From positions 1-50,411 of the forward strand of contig PULQ01000053.1 of assembly GCA_003552465.1 (NCBI GenBank): 50,411 nt of DNA. The letters run 5' to 3'. The stretch's first letter is position 1, and every line of letters begins with the position of its first letter. The position numbers and the translations under genes are program-made. This DNA comes from Dehalococcoidia bacterium. GTDB taxonomy: Bacteria; Chloroflexota; Dehalococcoidia; GIF9; AB-539-J10. The notes under the pieces were generated by a model. The model was not told the DNA's origin, made no database searches, and saw only the letters and a list, made by a program, of their open reading frames with translations. Shown here one piece after another: positions 50,286 through 50,411 of the stretch.

Positions 50286-50411
50286 GGGGGCAGGGGCCAG
50301 GGGGCAGGGGCCAGGGGTCAGGGGTCAGGGGTCAGGGGCCAGGGGTCAGGGGTCAGGGGCCAGGGGCCAGGGGTCAGGGGCCAGGGGCCAGGGGTCAGGG
50401 GCCAGGGGCCA
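50286..50411. repeat. Heptanucleotide array GGGG(C/T)CA, at least eighteen units, to window edge
   Basis: From 50293 to the end are 17 units of exactly 7 nt, each GGGGCCA or GGGGTCA apart from one GGGGGCA, after a leading GGGGGCA. Every unit has four Gs separated by three bases, so the strand could form G-quadruplexes. The array continues beyond the window. Confidence 0.9.

Overview
This looks like a chromosomal segment of a GC-rich (about 60%) bacterium, most likely Chloroflexota and probably class Dehalococcoidia. The taxon is an inference from gene content; no rRNA or tRNA is present to test it. The clues are lipoproteins with the lipobox right after the signal peptide, oversized peptide-binding proteins, GLUG and beta-helix surface proteins, an archaeal/AglB-type STT3, a RamA/RACo-like corrinoid reactivase, and many short dispersed palindromes between genes.

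Left part (1-12.8 kb): a partial IS110 transposase is followed by repeat-filled DNA. Then comes a peptide ABC transporter operon read leftward: substrate-binding lipoprotein, OppB, OppC, OppD, OppF. A small membrane protein and a second, paralogous substrate-binding lipoprotein lie downstream. The lipoprotein and both permeases are clearly larger than usual. A strong hairpin lies between the binding-protein gene and oppB. The same motif, TTAACA-N5-(T/C)TAACA, stands upstream of both binding-protein genes and of a TAXI-type receptor gene 22 kb away. It resembles a Pho-type direct-repeat operator.

Middle left (13-19.6 kb): an envelope cluster of GLUG protein, beta-helix protein and SurA/PrsA-like foldase. 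It is followed by a four-helix-bundle (S23-type) gene whose first codons are made of a heptanucleotide repeat, a beheaded metallo-beta-lactamase gene, and a 75-residue unknown gene with a very clear promoter and ribosome binding site.

Middle (19.6-37 kb): RibD-like reductase, acyl-CoA synthetase, corrinoid reactivase, two damaged genes (nucleotidyltransferase with an in-frame TAG; GLUG protein without its 5' end), an endonuclease IV-like barrel, a pabA-pabC pair, MgtC, an SbcD/YhaO-SbcC/YhaN-like pair in which a membrane hairpin replaces the zinc hook, a nucleotidyltransferase, an alpha/beta hydrolase, a rhomboid protease, the TAXI receptor and a histone-deacetylase-family protein.

Right part (37-50.4 kb): a PPP-type phosphatase converges on a four-gene operon (P-loop kinase, PHP phosphoesterase, S-adenosylhomocysteinase, SAM synthetase), which forms the SAM/SAH part of the methyl cycle. 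Then come hicBA, an STT3 oligosaccharyltransferase, and a repeat-rich accessory zone with three more toxin-antitoxin modules (Phd-RelE, DUF2281-PIN with a frameshift, HEPN-MNT), an epimerase fragment and a 46-kb-region unknown gene.

Two kinds of repeat stand out. Degenerate tandem repeats of very different sequence all share a 7-nt period. A roughly 36-bp hairpin element is inserted at one fixed position inside a larger dispersed palindrome; empty and filled copies are both visible in the window.
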